Below are positions 35,844-43,580 of a DNA stretch of 64,000 nucleotides, in pieces (the stretch's first letter is position 1; each line of letters opens with the position of its first letter). This DNA comes from VXPQ01 sp964608315 (GTDB lineage Bacteria; Bacteroidota; Rhodothermia; Rhodothermales; VXPQ01): assembly GCA_964608315.1 (NCBI GenBank), contig CAZSNF010000001.1, positions 124,001 to 188,000 on the forward strand, read 5' to 3'. Position numbers and translations under genes: made by a program. The notes below the pieces were generated by a model. The model made no database searches, had not been told where the DNA came from, and saw nothing but the letters and a program-made list of their open reading frames with translations.

Positions 35844-35901
35844 GCCGTTTTACTCCATGACCCTTGCAGAAATACAGGCCCGGCTCGAGGAAGCGGGCAA
35901 T
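35803..35901 (+). repeat. 99-bp direct repeat, copy 1 (HNH 3' end plus alkD 5' end)
   Basis: Starts TACCCACTAAATTCGACGAA and ends GAGGAAGCGGGCAAT; it differs from 37405-37503 at a single base (TACTCC versus TACCCC). It includes the last codons of the HNH gene and the first 15 codons of the AlkD-type gene. The high identity shows a recent duplication or insertion event. Confidence 0.95.
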
Positions 35902-35909
35902 CCTGACAT
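35857..35909 (+). pseudogene. Truncated 5' fragment of the AlkD-type gene
   Basis: ATG 35857 opens MTLAEIQARLEEAGN, identical to the first 15 residues of the intact gene at 37459, then similarity is lost (PDISPCHG). The break is next to the 3' end of the minus-strand DUF4143 gene, so the DUF4143 unit was inserted into, or duplicated across, this gene start. Confidence 0.85.
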
Positions 35910-35918
35910 TTCTCCTTG

Positions 35919-37172
35919 TCATGGCCCCAGCGCGCCAATGGGAATAACGCCCACGCCATCCGGGCGCATATATCCGTACCCCGACGAAACGATTACCGCA
36001 AGCATGGAAGGCTTGCCGCACAGTTCCTGATCTACGCGCTGCGCCAGTTTGAGCAGGTTGCGTGCTCCTTCGTTCGTACGCTGGTTGCCGAGTTTGACTT
36101 CGAAGGCTGCCCAACGCCCATTCATCGCCTGGACAATGGCGTCTACCTCCAGGCCGTCTCTATCCCGATAATGATATACCTCGGCGTCGGCGGCCTGGGC
36201 GTAGATGCGCAAGTCCCGAATGACCATGGATTCGAAGAGGAAGCCAAGCGTTTTCGTTTCTTTCAAAAGCCGATCAGGGCTTGCCCGGAGCGCCGCCGCA
36301 GCAAGCGACGGATCTGTGAAATGCCGCACCGGCGTATTTCTCAGTACGGAACGGGATCGCAAGCTTGTGGCCCAGGAGGGCTGGTGCTCTATAACCATGA
36401 TTCGCTCCAACGCATCAAGATAATGAGCGGCAGTGTGTTGCTTTATCGTAGCAACGTTTCCCTCGCTAATGTCTGACGCCAAGGTCGAGATTGCAGCCGG
36501 CGTTGCTACGTTGCGAGCAAGCGAGCGCAATAATAAGCCGACTTTCGCTGGATCTCTTCTTTTTCCATCGGCGCTGGCGATATCCACCCGCCGAATTTCG
36601 CTGAGATAATCCTGGTTTGCTTCCAAAACACGCCCTGTCGGTTGATTCAGGTTGCCTGGCCAGCCTCCTTTGCAAATCAATTCGGCGAGTGCAGCGATCC
36701 GTATTTCGGCCAGCGGAGCCTTTGGGGGCATCCCTTCAAGAAGTTCCATCAGGGAGATTACGCCAGAAGAATGTCCGGTTTCAAAGAGGGAAAGGGGGCG
36801 CATACGGAGGCGGGTCAACCGACCAGCCCCCGTATGCCTTGTTATGTCGTCGGGGGGTACAGCAGAACCGGTGAGGATAAACTGGCCGGAAGCCCGCCGA
36901 TCATCCACTGCTCTTCTCACATGGTTCCAGACGGATGGCTCAATCTGCCATTCGTCGATCAGGCGTGGCGTGGGGCCGGCGAGGACTTGTGCAGGGTCGA
37001 TCTCAGCAAGGGCGCGCGCATCCTTGTCCACATCCAGCCGTACCTCGCTGGCGGCAATCTGCCGGGCGGTTTCCGTTTTTCCGCATGCCCGTGGCCCTTC
37101 TATAACCACGGCGCCCATGGCGGCCAACTTTTCCTTCAGTTCCTTTTCGATGATTCTTGGTACGTATTTCAT
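35919..37172 (-). CDS. AAA ATPase with C-terminal DUF4143 (PD-(D/E)xK-like) domain
   Basis: 417 residues from ATG 37172. N-terminal AAA_14 domain: Walker A IEGPRACGKTETARQ, Walker B LIDEWQIEPSVWNHV, sensor FILTGSA. The C-terminal DUF4143 part carries FLFESMVIRDL and HYRDRDGLEVDAIVQAMNGR followed by WAAFEVKLG, a D...ExK nuclease-like signature. The family is common, patchily distributed and mobile; its biochemical role is not settled. Directly upstream lies a four-unit 23 bp array (37178-37260), suggesting promoter control or binding by the protein itself. Flanked by 99 bp direct repeats. The downstream end is fused close to a truncated alkD fragment. Confidence 0.88.
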   Translation of the reverse strand: MKYVPRIIEKELKEKLAAMGAVVIEGPRACGKTETARQIAASEVRLDVDKDARALAEIDPAQVLAGPTPRLIDEWQIEPSVWNHVRRAVDDRRASGQFILTGSAVPPDDITRHTGAGRLTRLRMRPLSLFETGHSSGVISLMELLEGMPPKAPLAEIRIAALAELICKGGWPGNLNQPTGRVLEANQDYLSEIRRVDIASADGKRRDPAKVGLLLRSLARNVATPAAISTLASDISEGNVATIKQHTAAHYLDALERIMVIEHQPSWATSLRSRSVLRNTPVRHFTDPSLAAAALRASPDRLLKETKTLGFLFESMVIRDLRIYAQAADAEVYHYRDRDGLEVDAIVQAMNGRWAAFEVKLGNQRTNEGARNLLKLAQRVDQELCGKPSMLAVIVSSGYGYMRPDGVGVIPIGALGP

Positions 37173-37177
37173 GACTG

Positions 37178-37260
37178 AACGGCATAAATGAAAGCCTTGT
37201 AACGGCATAAATGCCGAAAATACAACGGCGTAAAAAGCGTATTTTCAACGGCATAAATGA
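37178..37260. repeat. 4 x 23 bp direct-repeat array, copy 2 (promoter of DUF4143 gene)
   Basis: AACGGCATAAATG at 37178, 37201 and 37247 and AACGGCGTAAAAA at 37224: exact 23 bp spacing. The first unit is 6 bp from the DUF4143 start codon on the minus strand, so the array covers its promoter region. The 10 bp between conserved 13-mers vary. The arrangement suits cooperative protein binding on nearly one face of the helix (about 2.2 turns). Confidence 0.9.
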
Positions 37261-37353
37261 CGAATCGGAATGAAATGTTCCGGTAGAGGAGTGCAAATCC
37301 AGTCGGTGTTATGAGTCTATCCAATATCTTTTGCACTGGCGAATGTCTTGCGC

Positions 37354-37404
37354 CTGAAGCGTTTCCTGGCGATTTTGGGGTGATTTGATCGCCGATCCTT
37401 CAAC
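37354..37404 (+). repeat. Leader repeat copy 2 with empty HNH site
   Basis: The leader matches 35070-35113 up to TTGATCGCCGATCC, then only TTCAAC separates it from the 99 bp repeat at 37405, where copy 1 holds the 690 bp HNH gene. TTCAACT also occurs inside the HNH gene at 35368, so this site probably arose by deletion rather than being an original empty target. Confidence 0.8.
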
Positions 37405-37503
37405 TACCCACTAAATTCGACGAATCCGAGTGGGAATGGGAATGAGCCGTTTTACCCCATGACCCTTGCAGAAATACAGGCCCGGCTCGAGGAAGCGGGC
37501 AAT
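37405..37503 (+). repeat. 99-bp direct repeat, copy 2
   Basis: Same sequence as 35803-35901 with one difference, here leading into the intact AlkD-type gene. Confidence 0.95.
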
Positions 37504-38163
37504 GCCGACATTGCGGCCCACTCGGCCCGCTTTTTTCGCACCGGCCCGGGCGAATACGGGGAGGGAGACCGGTTCCGGGGCATCCGCGTGCCGGTCCTTC
37601 GCAAACTGGCCCGCTCCTGCGATGCGGCGGAAATGCCTGTGGTGGAGCAATTGCTCATGTCTCCATGGCATGAAGACCGGCTATGCGCTCTTTTCATGCT
37701 TGTCCGGCGTTACGAACGGGGGGACGACGCGCAAAAGGAAGCGGTATTCGCCCTGTATTTGAAACGGGTCGAGTACGTCAACAACTGGGACCTGGTCGAT
37801 TCCTCTGCGCCGAAAATTGTCGGTGCGCATCTGGAGTCAGGGGAGAAGCAGCTGCTTTTCGACTGGGTGCGCGACGCGAGCCTGTGGAAGCGTAGAATTG
37901 CCGTCCTTGCTGCCTATTGGTACATCAAACGGGGGCGGTTCGACGAAATCCTGACAATGGCCGAACAACTGCTGAACGACAAGGAGGACTTGATCCACAA
38001 GGCCGTCGGGTGGATGCTCCGCGAAGTGGGGAAGATGGACCTTGCCGCGGAGGAAGCCTTCCTGCGCAGGCATTATCGGGAAATGCCCCGAACCATGCTG
38101 CGCTACGCCATCGAACGATTCGACGAGAAGACGCGCAAGGCGTATCTGGAAGGGCGGGCCTGA
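37459..38163 (+). CDS. DNA alkylation repair protein (AlkD-like, HEAT-repeat glycosylase fold)
   Basis: 234 residues. RFFRTGPGEYGEGDRFRGIR and VPVLRKLA at the N-terminus, then LLMSPWHEDRLCALFMLV, YVNNWDLVDSSAPKIVG and SLWKRRIAVLAAYWYIKRG are AlkD-family signatures, including the conserved Trp-Asp (NNWDLVD) around the lesion-binding cleft. AlkD excises bulky cationic alkyl bases without base flipping. ATG 37459; its first 15 codons are also found as a fragment at 35857. Not obviously related to the exported helical proteins at 4-6 kb. Confidence 0.92.
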   Translation: MTLAEIQARLEEAGNADIAAHSARFFRTGPGEYGEGDRFRGIRVPVLRKLARSCDAAEMPVVEQLLMSPWHEDRLCALFMLVRRYERGDDAQKEAVFALYLKRVEYVNNWDLVDSSAPKIVGAHLESGEKQLLFDWVRDASLWKRRIAVLAAYWYIKRGRFDEILTMAEQLLNDKEDLIHKAVGWMLREVGKMDLAAEEAFLRRHYREMPRTMLRYAIERFDEKTRKAYLEGRA

Positions 38164-38185
38164 AGGCTTTCCGGTTCCTTTCCGT

Positions 38186-38383
38186 TCATTCGTCTGTCAA
38201 GGAGGGATCGGCGGGATTCCATAACCAGCCCTCAATGCGTCCTAAGCGTGTGTTTATGCCGTGCAGAGAGTACAGGACAAAGCCCAGAATTACCGGGATC
38301 GACAAAGAAGCAATGGAAACAACGGCATCCGTTACAGCCATAGGGGCCGTAACGGTTTCGAGGGTTTCCAGAACTACATGCAA
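38186..38383 (-). CDS. Small single-span membrane protein (paralogue of 39103-39318)
   Basis: 65 residues: one hydrophobic span (VVSIASLSIPVILGFVLYSL) then INTRLGRIEGWLW. The same pattern (VSVASLSMPVILGFVLYAIR, then HSRLGRIEGHLFG) is found in the plus-strand protein at 39103, so the pair is homologous and supports that both are real genes. Tail-facing helix after the span may be a short coiled coil. Function unknown. Confidence 0.6.
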   Translation of the reverse strand: MHVVLETLETVTAPMAVTDAVVSIASLSIPVILGFVLYSLHGINTRLGRIEGWLWNPADPSLTDE

Positions 38384-38391
38384 GGAATCGT

Positions 38392-38802
38392 TTATTTTGC
38401 CTCCATATCCTTGCCCGCCGCGGCGGCCTTATGCAGGAATACGTAGCTCCCCACGAGGAGCGCCAGTAGCACGGCCGCATACAGCGCTATAAATGGGGGA
38501 GGGATGGATTGGAGCGTAGCATCGTATTCCAGCCAAGTCCCCATATCGGGGAATCCTGCAAACGCCAGCGCGGCGACGACAATGAGCGCAAGGCCGAACA
38601 AGATCACATACACCCTTGCCGCCTTGTGCCATAACGGATGCGCGTAAAACAACCCGATACCGATCAGCAACAAGAGCAGATCCTTATCGAGACCGAAACC
38701 AATACGTCCTTCGGGCAATGCGACCAGCCACTGCAAAACGGTTTCGGCGCTGAGTACGATCAGGAGCAGCCCGAGGGCCTTGAGCATGAACCGTTCTTTC
38801 AT
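38392..38802 (-). CDS. Four-span integral membrane protein, unknown function
   Basis: 136 residues from ATG 38802 (the open frame runs further upstream, but without hydrophobic pattern). Four hydrophobic stretches: MLKALGLLLIVLSAETVLQW, LDKDLLLLLIGIGLFY, VYVILFGLALIVVAALAFAG and PPFIALYAAVLLALLVGSYV. No family recognised. It is followed 8 bp later by the small membrane protein at 38186-38383 on the same strand, so the two may be co-expressed. Confidence 0.6.
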   Translation of the reverse strand: MKERFMLKALGLLLIVLSAETVLQWLVALPEGRIGFGLDKDLLLLLIGIGLFYAHPLWHKAARVYVILFGLALIVVAALAFAGFPDMGTWLEYDATLQSIPPPFIALYAAVLLALLVGSYVFLHKAAAAGKDMEAK

Positions 38803-39102
38803 GTTTTTCGAGGGGATCCGGGATAGTGAGCGTCGTGGGTTGCCGTGCAAAGGGCCCCTCTGTGCCAAGAGGTAACGCCGCGCCCGAGCGCGCAATTGTT
38901 TTACGTCCCTGCAAATGTTACGAAAATGAGAATGACAGATAATACGGCTTTCCCCGGAAACCATTGCAGACGCTGCGCTCGCCCTGTTCCGGTAAAATAT
39001 CCGGCGCTTCCGGGATCAAGGTAGCGCCCTTTGCGGTATAGACGCTTGCAGACATTTTGTCCGGTGCATCGCTGATTGCATTCCTTTTTCTGTCGAACGG
39101 CA

Positions 39103-39318
39103 ATGAACCTGACCGAAACCATTCAAATTGCGATCGTATCCGTGGCGTCCCTTTCGATGCCGGTAATTCTGGGTTTCGTTTTGTACGCAATCCGGGACCT
39201 GCATCGGGATATGCACCGGGATATTTCCGCCATCCATTCCCGCCTGGGGCGGATAGAGGGACATTTATTCGGGCAAGCCGTCGGAAGCGCTCCCCAAACG
39301 GGGCCCGAAAAAGCCTGA
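39103..39318 (+). CDS. Small single-span membrane protein (paralogue of 38186-38383)
   Basis: 71 residues: MNLTETIQIAIVSVASLSMP then VILGFVLYAIRDLH, a single N-terminal membrane span, followed by a charged helix (HRDMHRDISAIHSRLGRIEG). It shares the span and the SRLGRIEG motif with the protein at 38186. A third protein with the same layout, span then coiled coil, is at 43927. Function unknown; possibly a small holin-like or scaffold protein, but nothing decides this. Confidence 0.6.
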   Translation: MNLTETIQIAIVSVASLSMPVILGFVLYAIRDLHRDMHRDISAIHSRLGRIEGHLFGQAVGSAPQTGPEKA

Positions 39319-39422
39319 TCGGGCGGACAACATCCGGTATTTCGCCTCGGGCGCCCCTGCATTATCCGTCTGTACGCCCCCTAATTCTCCATGCTGAAAA
39401 AAATTACCCTTTCCCGGAACTC

Positions 39423-39454
39423 CTACTTCCGATAACAGTTCTTATCGGAAGTAG
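39423..39454. repeat. Perfect 13-bp inverted repeat upstream of the recombinase
   Basis: CTACTTCCGATAA (39423-39435) and TTATCGGAAGTAG (39442-39454), with 6 bases between. Single half-sites recur at 39494-39508 (TTATCGGAAGTAAA) and, altered, at 39551-39564 (TTGCAGGAAGTAAA). This is the layout of a tyrosine-recombinase core site (two inverted arms around a 6-8 bp crossover). Confidence 0.8.
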
Positions 39455-39460
39455 GATAAA

Positions 39461-39567
39461 GGCGTTGGGGAATGACTCGACGTCTGCAGCATACCGTTAT
39501 CGGAAGTAAATTGACGGCGTTGGGGAACGCCGCGGCGCTTGCAGCATACCGTTGCAGGAAGTAAATC
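39461..39567 (+). repeat. Two 55-bp direct repeats in front of the recombinase
   Basis: Unit GGCGTTGGGGAA, variable 12 bp, then TGCAGCATACCGTT, then the half-site (A/G)(T/C)(C/A)GGAAGTAAA starts at 39461 and 39516. They contain the half-site of the inverted repeat just upstream. The rest of the 39319-39753 gap holds no gene. Confidence 0.8.
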
Positions 39568-39753
39568 CCGGGTGCTTTCGGTGAATATCCTGGTGCGGGA
39601 TGCCCACTATGCGTTCGCAGGCGCGCGCGCCTGGGCAGCCTGTCGCCTGCCGAAGCGCTGGCGCCACGGCAAATACGTCCTCAGTGCTTACCAGGGCATT
39701 ACGGGCGCAGGATAGCGTCCATTTCGCCGACAAAAAATGCTCCATACGGACAA

Positions 39754-40737
39754 ATGGCCCACTCGAGTTCGGATATTTTCCCCTTTGCCTTGATGGATGT
39801 CGCCACGGGCATTATCCGCCCGGACGCCAACCTCATTGAGGCGTTTCTGGACCGTTACGACCGCCCTCAAACGCGCAAGGCCTACGGAGACGATTTATCC
39901 GCTTTTTTCGGGTCCGACCATGCGGATACCGTTACGGTGCGCGAACTGTCCTTTACCGACATCAACCGGCACATTGCGGAGATGGAAGACAACGGGTACA
40001 AAGCCGCCACCATCAAACGCCGCATCGCAGCCATTCGGGGGTTTTGCGAATGGCTGGTGGCCCTGGGCGTATTGACCAGAAATCCGGCCAGCCGGCATGT
40101 CCTGCGCAGGGTCCGCAAATCGGGCGGCCGCGACGGCGCCCGCATCGTGTTGACCGCCGAGCAGGCCGGTCGGCTCATCCGTGCGGCGACGAACCCCGGC
40201 CCGGACGGCAAGCAAGCCCATTCGGCTCCGCGGGACCGGGCGCTGCTGCTCACCCTCCTCCACTGCGTGCTGCGCCGTTCCGAGGCCGCCGCCATGAATG
40301 CCCAGGATATTCGTACGCTTGGCGAGCACCACGTGCTTGATCTCCCCGACACGAAGGGCGGCGCCGATCAGTACGTGAAAATACCCGGGCATGTCGTGGA
40401 AGAAATCGACCGCATGAAAGCGTATTACAGTTTTACGGACGGCCCGCTCTGGCGCTCTCTGAGCAACAACAGTTTTGGCCGGCGCCTTTCGGAACGCTCC
40501 ATCTACGGCATCGTGGATCGTACGGCCCGGCGAGCCGGGCTTCCGCAGGAAATCGGGGCGCACTCGCTCCGCCATACGGGCTGTACGCTGGCCATCGAAT
40601 CCGGGGCTTCCATCCAGCAGGTGCAATCGCACGCACGCCACAAGAAAATCGAGACGACCATGGTGTATGTGCATCAGCGGGATCGCCTGCGCGACAGCGC
40701 GGCGGACTACATCCGGATCGACGAGGACAAGTCTTGA
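39754..40737 (+). CDS. Tyrosine recombinase (XerC/D-like integrase)
   Basis: 327 residues. The N-terminal SAM-like core-binding domain spans about 20-110 (FLDRYDRPQTRKAYGDDLSA; YKAATIKRRIAAIRGFCEWL). The catalytic domain has Arg in LLHCVLRRSEAAAM, Lys in DTKGG, HSLRHTGCTLAIE with His/Arg, HARHKKIETTMVYVH with His and the Tyr nucleophile. All catalytic residues are present. The protein resembles mobile-element integrases more than core Xer because of its repeat-rich upstream region and accessory surroundings. Candidate core sites lie 300 bp upstream. A decayed element end follows 40 bp after the stop. Confidence 0.92.
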   Translation: MAHSSSDIFPFALMDVATGIIRPDANLIEAFLDRYDRPQTRKAYGDDLSAFFGSDHADTVTVRELSFTDINRHIAEMEDNGYKAATIKRRIAAIRGFCEWLVALGVLTRNPASRHVLRRVRKSGGRDGARIVLTAEQAGRLIRAATNPGPDGKQAHSAPRDRALLLTLLHCVLRRSEAAAMNAQDIRTLGEHHVLDLPDTKGGADQYVKIPGHVVEEIDRMKAYYSFTDGPLWRSLSNNSFGRRLSERSIYGIVDRTARRAGLPQEIGAHSLRHTGCTLAIESGASIQQVQSHARHKKIETTMVYVHQRDRLRDSAADYIRIDEDKS

Positions 40738-40778
40738 GGGTGCGCATTTTCGCGCGATGTCCTTACGTCCTTCCGCAC

Positions 40779-40799
40779 GTTAAGGATACTCTGATTAAA
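40779..40799 (+). repeat. Solo end of the palindromic element
   Basis: TTAAGGATACTCTGATTAAA matches the left terminus of the full copy at 61049. No other part of the element is present before miaA. Confidence 0.75.
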
Positions 40800-40898
40800 A
40801 GCCGTTTTGTCCTTGCGCCCCTGCTCTTTTAGCAATTCCGTACGGCGCCGCCGCATTGCGAAATGCGCCCCAAAGACCGGATATAGAAGAATAATGCA

Positions 40899-41810
40899 AT
40901 GCAAACGATACCTGTGATTACTGGTCCTACTGCGGTGGGCAAGACCGAATTAGTCGTAAGTCTTTTTGCAATACTTGAAATAGAAGTCGTTTCTGCGGAC
41001 AGCAGGCAGATTTATCGGGAATTGAACATCGGGGTAGCAAAGCCCGATCCGGAAATTCTGGCGCGCATTCCGCACCACTTCGTCAACGAACGGTCGCTGG
41101 AAGAGCCTTTTTCGGCAGGCCGATTCATGGAGGAAGCACGAGGGCGCATCGGGGATATTCTTGGCCGCGGGCGGATACCTCTTGTCGCAGGCGGTTCTAC
41201 CCTTTATTTACGGGCCCTTGAACATGGCCTTGCCGACATCCCCGACGTACCCGCTGCAATCCGGGCGAATATCCAGCAACGCCTGAAGCAAGACGGCCCG
41301 GAGGCGCTATACGCCGCATTGCAACAGGTCGATCCCCGGGCCGCTGCTGCCATGGACGCAACCAAAACGCAGCGTCTTGCCCGCGCCCTCGAGGTATACG
41401 AGGCCACCGGCGTCCCTCTCAGCCAGTTTCACGAGACGCAGGCGCCTCCCCCCTATGCTTTCCGTACGATCGTTTTACAGCGCCCCCGGGCCGAACTGTA
41501 CGCCCGGATCGAACGCCGCGCGGACGAGATGCTGGAGGCCGGTCTCGTGGACGAAGTACGCGGTCTACTGGAGGCAGGATACGATCCCGGACTCAATCCG
41601 CTGCGCACGATCGGCTATCAGGAACCCATTGCTTTTCTGAAGGGGGAAATCACGGAGGACGAAATGGTGCGTTTGATCAGGCAAAACACGCGCCGCTACG
41701 CAAAACGGCAGGAAACATGGTTTCGGGGCGACCCCGAGGCGATTTTCGTGGATGCGACCCAGGACGCCTCCTCCCTGCTTGCTGCGGCGCGGACAGGTTT
41801 GGAACTGTAA
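40899..41810 (+). CDS. miaA: tRNA dimethylallyltransferase
   Basis: 303 residues. P-loop GPTAVGKTEL, SADSRQIYRELNIGVAKP with the catalytic Asp, PHHFVN, VAGGSTLYLRAL, and the C-terminal IGYQEPIAFLKGE and QNTRRYAKRQETWFRGD are all MiaA signatures. It adds the isopentenyl group to A37 of tRNAs reading UNN codons. Start ATG 40899. The 677 bp downstream are gene-free up to the TetR gene. Confidence 0.95.
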   Translation: MQTIPVITGPTAVGKTELVVSLFAILEIEVVSADSRQIYRELNIGVAKPDPEILARIPHHFVNERSLEEPFSAGRFMEEARGRIGDILGRGRIPLVAGGSTLYLRALEHGLADIPDVPAAIRANIQQRLKQDGPEALYAALQQVDPRAAAAMDATKTQRLARALEVYEATGVPLSQFHETQAPPPYAFRTIVLQRPRAELYARIERRADEMLEAGLVDEVRGLLEAGYDPGLNPLRTIGYQEPIAFLKGEITEDEMVRLIRQNTRRYAKRQETWFRGDPEAIFVDATQDASSLLAAARTGLEL

Positions 41811-42322
41811 AGAGGGGTTTGCAGGGGCTGTAAATGCACGTATATTCGACGGAACAGGGGCCTCCGCGGTCGGCGCCGATCCTCTGTCGCCACTGTAAAA
41901 TCACTGTTTCGGCCCTGTTTTTCGGCTCCGTTTTGCCCGAATCCCGGCGTTCTCTCGTGCAATAAATGCCGTAGAACCGCATCGTAGCGCACTGTACGCC
42001 GCGAGAATCGGGGTGAAATTCGCCTCCTTCGCAGAGGCTTGTTCACGCTCTTTGCACTTGCATCAGGCGCCTTTCAGGACTTCGTTCGCGCCGCCGCCCC
42101 CATGTGTCGGGTAATTACTGAACTTGTACACCCTTACTTCGCTGGCTGCGCAATCTTTCGATTTATCGTTTGCTGTCGCAACGGGTAGGGCTTTAGGGAG
42201 CCTCCGGCGCCTGTTTCTGTCCGTTTTCCTTCTTCCTTTCTGTAAAAAATACGAGCCGCCTCCCTGAACAGGCTCCCTTCAATGCGATGGCATACCGGGG
42301 AGTCTGCCGTTCCGCGTCCTGT
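41811..42322. other. Gene-free stretch after miaA
   Basis: No credible gene on either strand. AACAGGGGCC at about 41858 and GGCCCTGTTTTT at about 41914 could pair as a long-loop terminator for miaA. AGGGAGCC (about 42195) and GGCTCCCT (about 42271) form a weak nested inverted repeat. The right end leads into the 33-bp array. Confidence 0.4.
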
Positions 42323-42454
42323 GTATACGAATCGGTATACTGACATGCAGCATGAGTAGACTAATCCGTATACGCAAAGAACAATAAGGTAGACCATAGA
42401 GTATACTTATCCAACAAGAAAGTATACTCGTCGGTCTACTCTTGGCTTCTGCTT
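42323..42454. promoter_or_regulatory. 4 x 33 bp operator-like array before the TetR gene
   Basis: Paired hexamers 12 bp apart recur four times at exactly 33 bp: GTATAC 42323/42335, GTAGAC/GTATAC 42356/42368, GTAGAC/GTATAC 42389/42401, GTATAC/GTCTAC 42422/42434. GTATAC is itself palindromic. The 15 bp spacers are unrelated in sequence, so only the binding boxes are kept. The array ends 33 bp before the TetR-family start codon, strongly suggesting autoregulation. Confidence 0.85.
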
Positions 42455-42487
42455 GGGAAATCAGGTAAAATCAGGGGCAGCAACGCA

Positions 42488-43501
42488 ATGAAAACCGGCG
42501 AAAAATCGCGAAAAATCAGGGGCAAGCACAAGCGAATGGACGGGAACAAGCCAATAGAGACGCCGAACCGGGGGCAGGAAAGCAAAAGGACAGAGCCGGC
42601 GCAACAAAAAGCATCTGCTGCGGCGGATACCCGGGGAAGCGCAGCATCGCCGGATTGCCCCGCTACGCAACAAGAGGCGCCGAGAGAGGCGCCCAAACCG
42701 GAAACAGGCCCGGCCCAGCCAGAGGCGCAAGGAGAGCAATTGCGCACGGATATTCTGAACGCCGCCTCCGTGCTGTTCGGGAAAAAAGGCTATCAGGCGG
42801 TGTCTGTGGACGCCATTGCGCAGGAGGCCAGCGTAGCGAAGCGCACGCTATACCGGTATTTCAAATCGAAGGACGAACTTGTGCTTGAATACCTTGGCAT
42901 AGAGGCGGCCCATATCCTGAACTGGCTGCGCATAGGCACGGAAAGCGCCAGGACCCCGCTGGAAAAGATAAAAGCGTTTTTTTCAGCCCTTGCCGAGCGT
43001 ACTGCTTCGCCTCGTTGTCGGGGCTGCGCCTTCCAGATGGTTTTGAGCGAATATCCCGATGCGGATCATGCAGCGAACCGGCTTGCCCGGCGGCACAAGG
43101 AAGCCATCCGGGCCGAATTACAAAAATGGAGCGCCGACGCCGGGTTTCGGGACATTGCGGGAACGGTCCACCGACTGTATGTGCTGATGGAAGGGGCCTG
43201 GGCCTGCGCTCGCCTGCGCGGAACGTCGCTTGAACAGGTTCCGGTCCAGAGCCGGGTTGCGGCGCTGAACCATGCCGTGATACTGTTGACGAGCGGCGGA
43301 CTCTATGCGGAGACCCTGACCGCTGCTTCGTCCCGCCTCTCGCGGCCTCGCCTGCATCGATCAGGGCGTTCTGGCGGTTCGGGCCGGGCGGACGGACCGG
43401 ATCGTCCTGAAGGCGACGAAGAAGCGCCCGTCGATACCGGGACGCTTTCTCTGTTCGAGGATCCGCTTTTTTCGGACCCGGGACGGCGAACGCGGGACTG
43501 A
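42488..43501 (+). CDS. TetR/AcrR-family transcriptional regulator with long disordered ends
   Basis: 337 residues from ATG 42488. The first 80 are polar and low-complexity (Gln/Glu/Ala/Pro), then a TetR helix-turn-helix at about 82-130: LRTDILNAASVLFGKKGYQA, VSVDAIAQEASVAKRTLYRY, FKSKDELVLEYL. The ligand domain runs to about 270 and includes CRGCAFQMVLSEYPDADHAA, a pattern seen in TetR proteins of the YcdC/AcrR type. A 65-residue Arg/Ser/Gly then acidic tail ends the protein. Later starts are possible (the HTH begins at about codon 82). Four operator-like repeats upstream suggest self-regulation. Target genes are not obvious; nothing is co-directional downstream. Confidence 0.85.
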   Translation: MKTGEKSRKIRGKHKRMDGNKPIETPNRGQESKRTEPAQQKASAAADTRGSAASPDCPATQQEAPREAPKPETGPAQPEAQGEQLRTDILNAASVLFGKKGYQAVSVDAIAQEASVAKRTLYRYFKSKDELVLEYLGIEAAHILNWLRIGTESARTPLEKIKAFFSALAERTASPRCRGCAFQMVLSEYPDADHAANRLARRHKEAIRAELQKWSADAGFRDIAGTVHRLYVLMEGAWACARLRGTSLEQVPVQSRVAALNHAVILLTSGGLYAETLTAASSRLSRPRLHRSGRSGGSGRADGPDRPEGDEEAPVDTGTLSLFEDPLFSDPGRRTRD

Positions 43502-43580
43502 TTTTCAGCGCCTCGCCCAGGCGGACCGCTCTCGTTCCCCTGCCTCATTTTCCGTCTTGTCTGCTCCGCTCGCCTCTCTA

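Noticed and set aside
39423..40737. Integron integrase with attI/attC sites
   Set aside because: The recombinase shows no clear integron-specific extra helix, and no array of cassettes with attC-like folds follows; miaA, a core gene, lies downstream.
42134..42397. Minus-strand 87-codon frame before the TetR gene
   Set aside because: It would run through the 33 bp operator-like array, which explains its apparent hydrophobic N-terminus; no homology seen.
34893..42454. CRISPR array (the 23, 33 and 55 bp periodic repeats)
   Set aside because: Repeats are too few, conserved parts too short (12-18 bp), spacers not of CRISPR length, and no cas gene is present.
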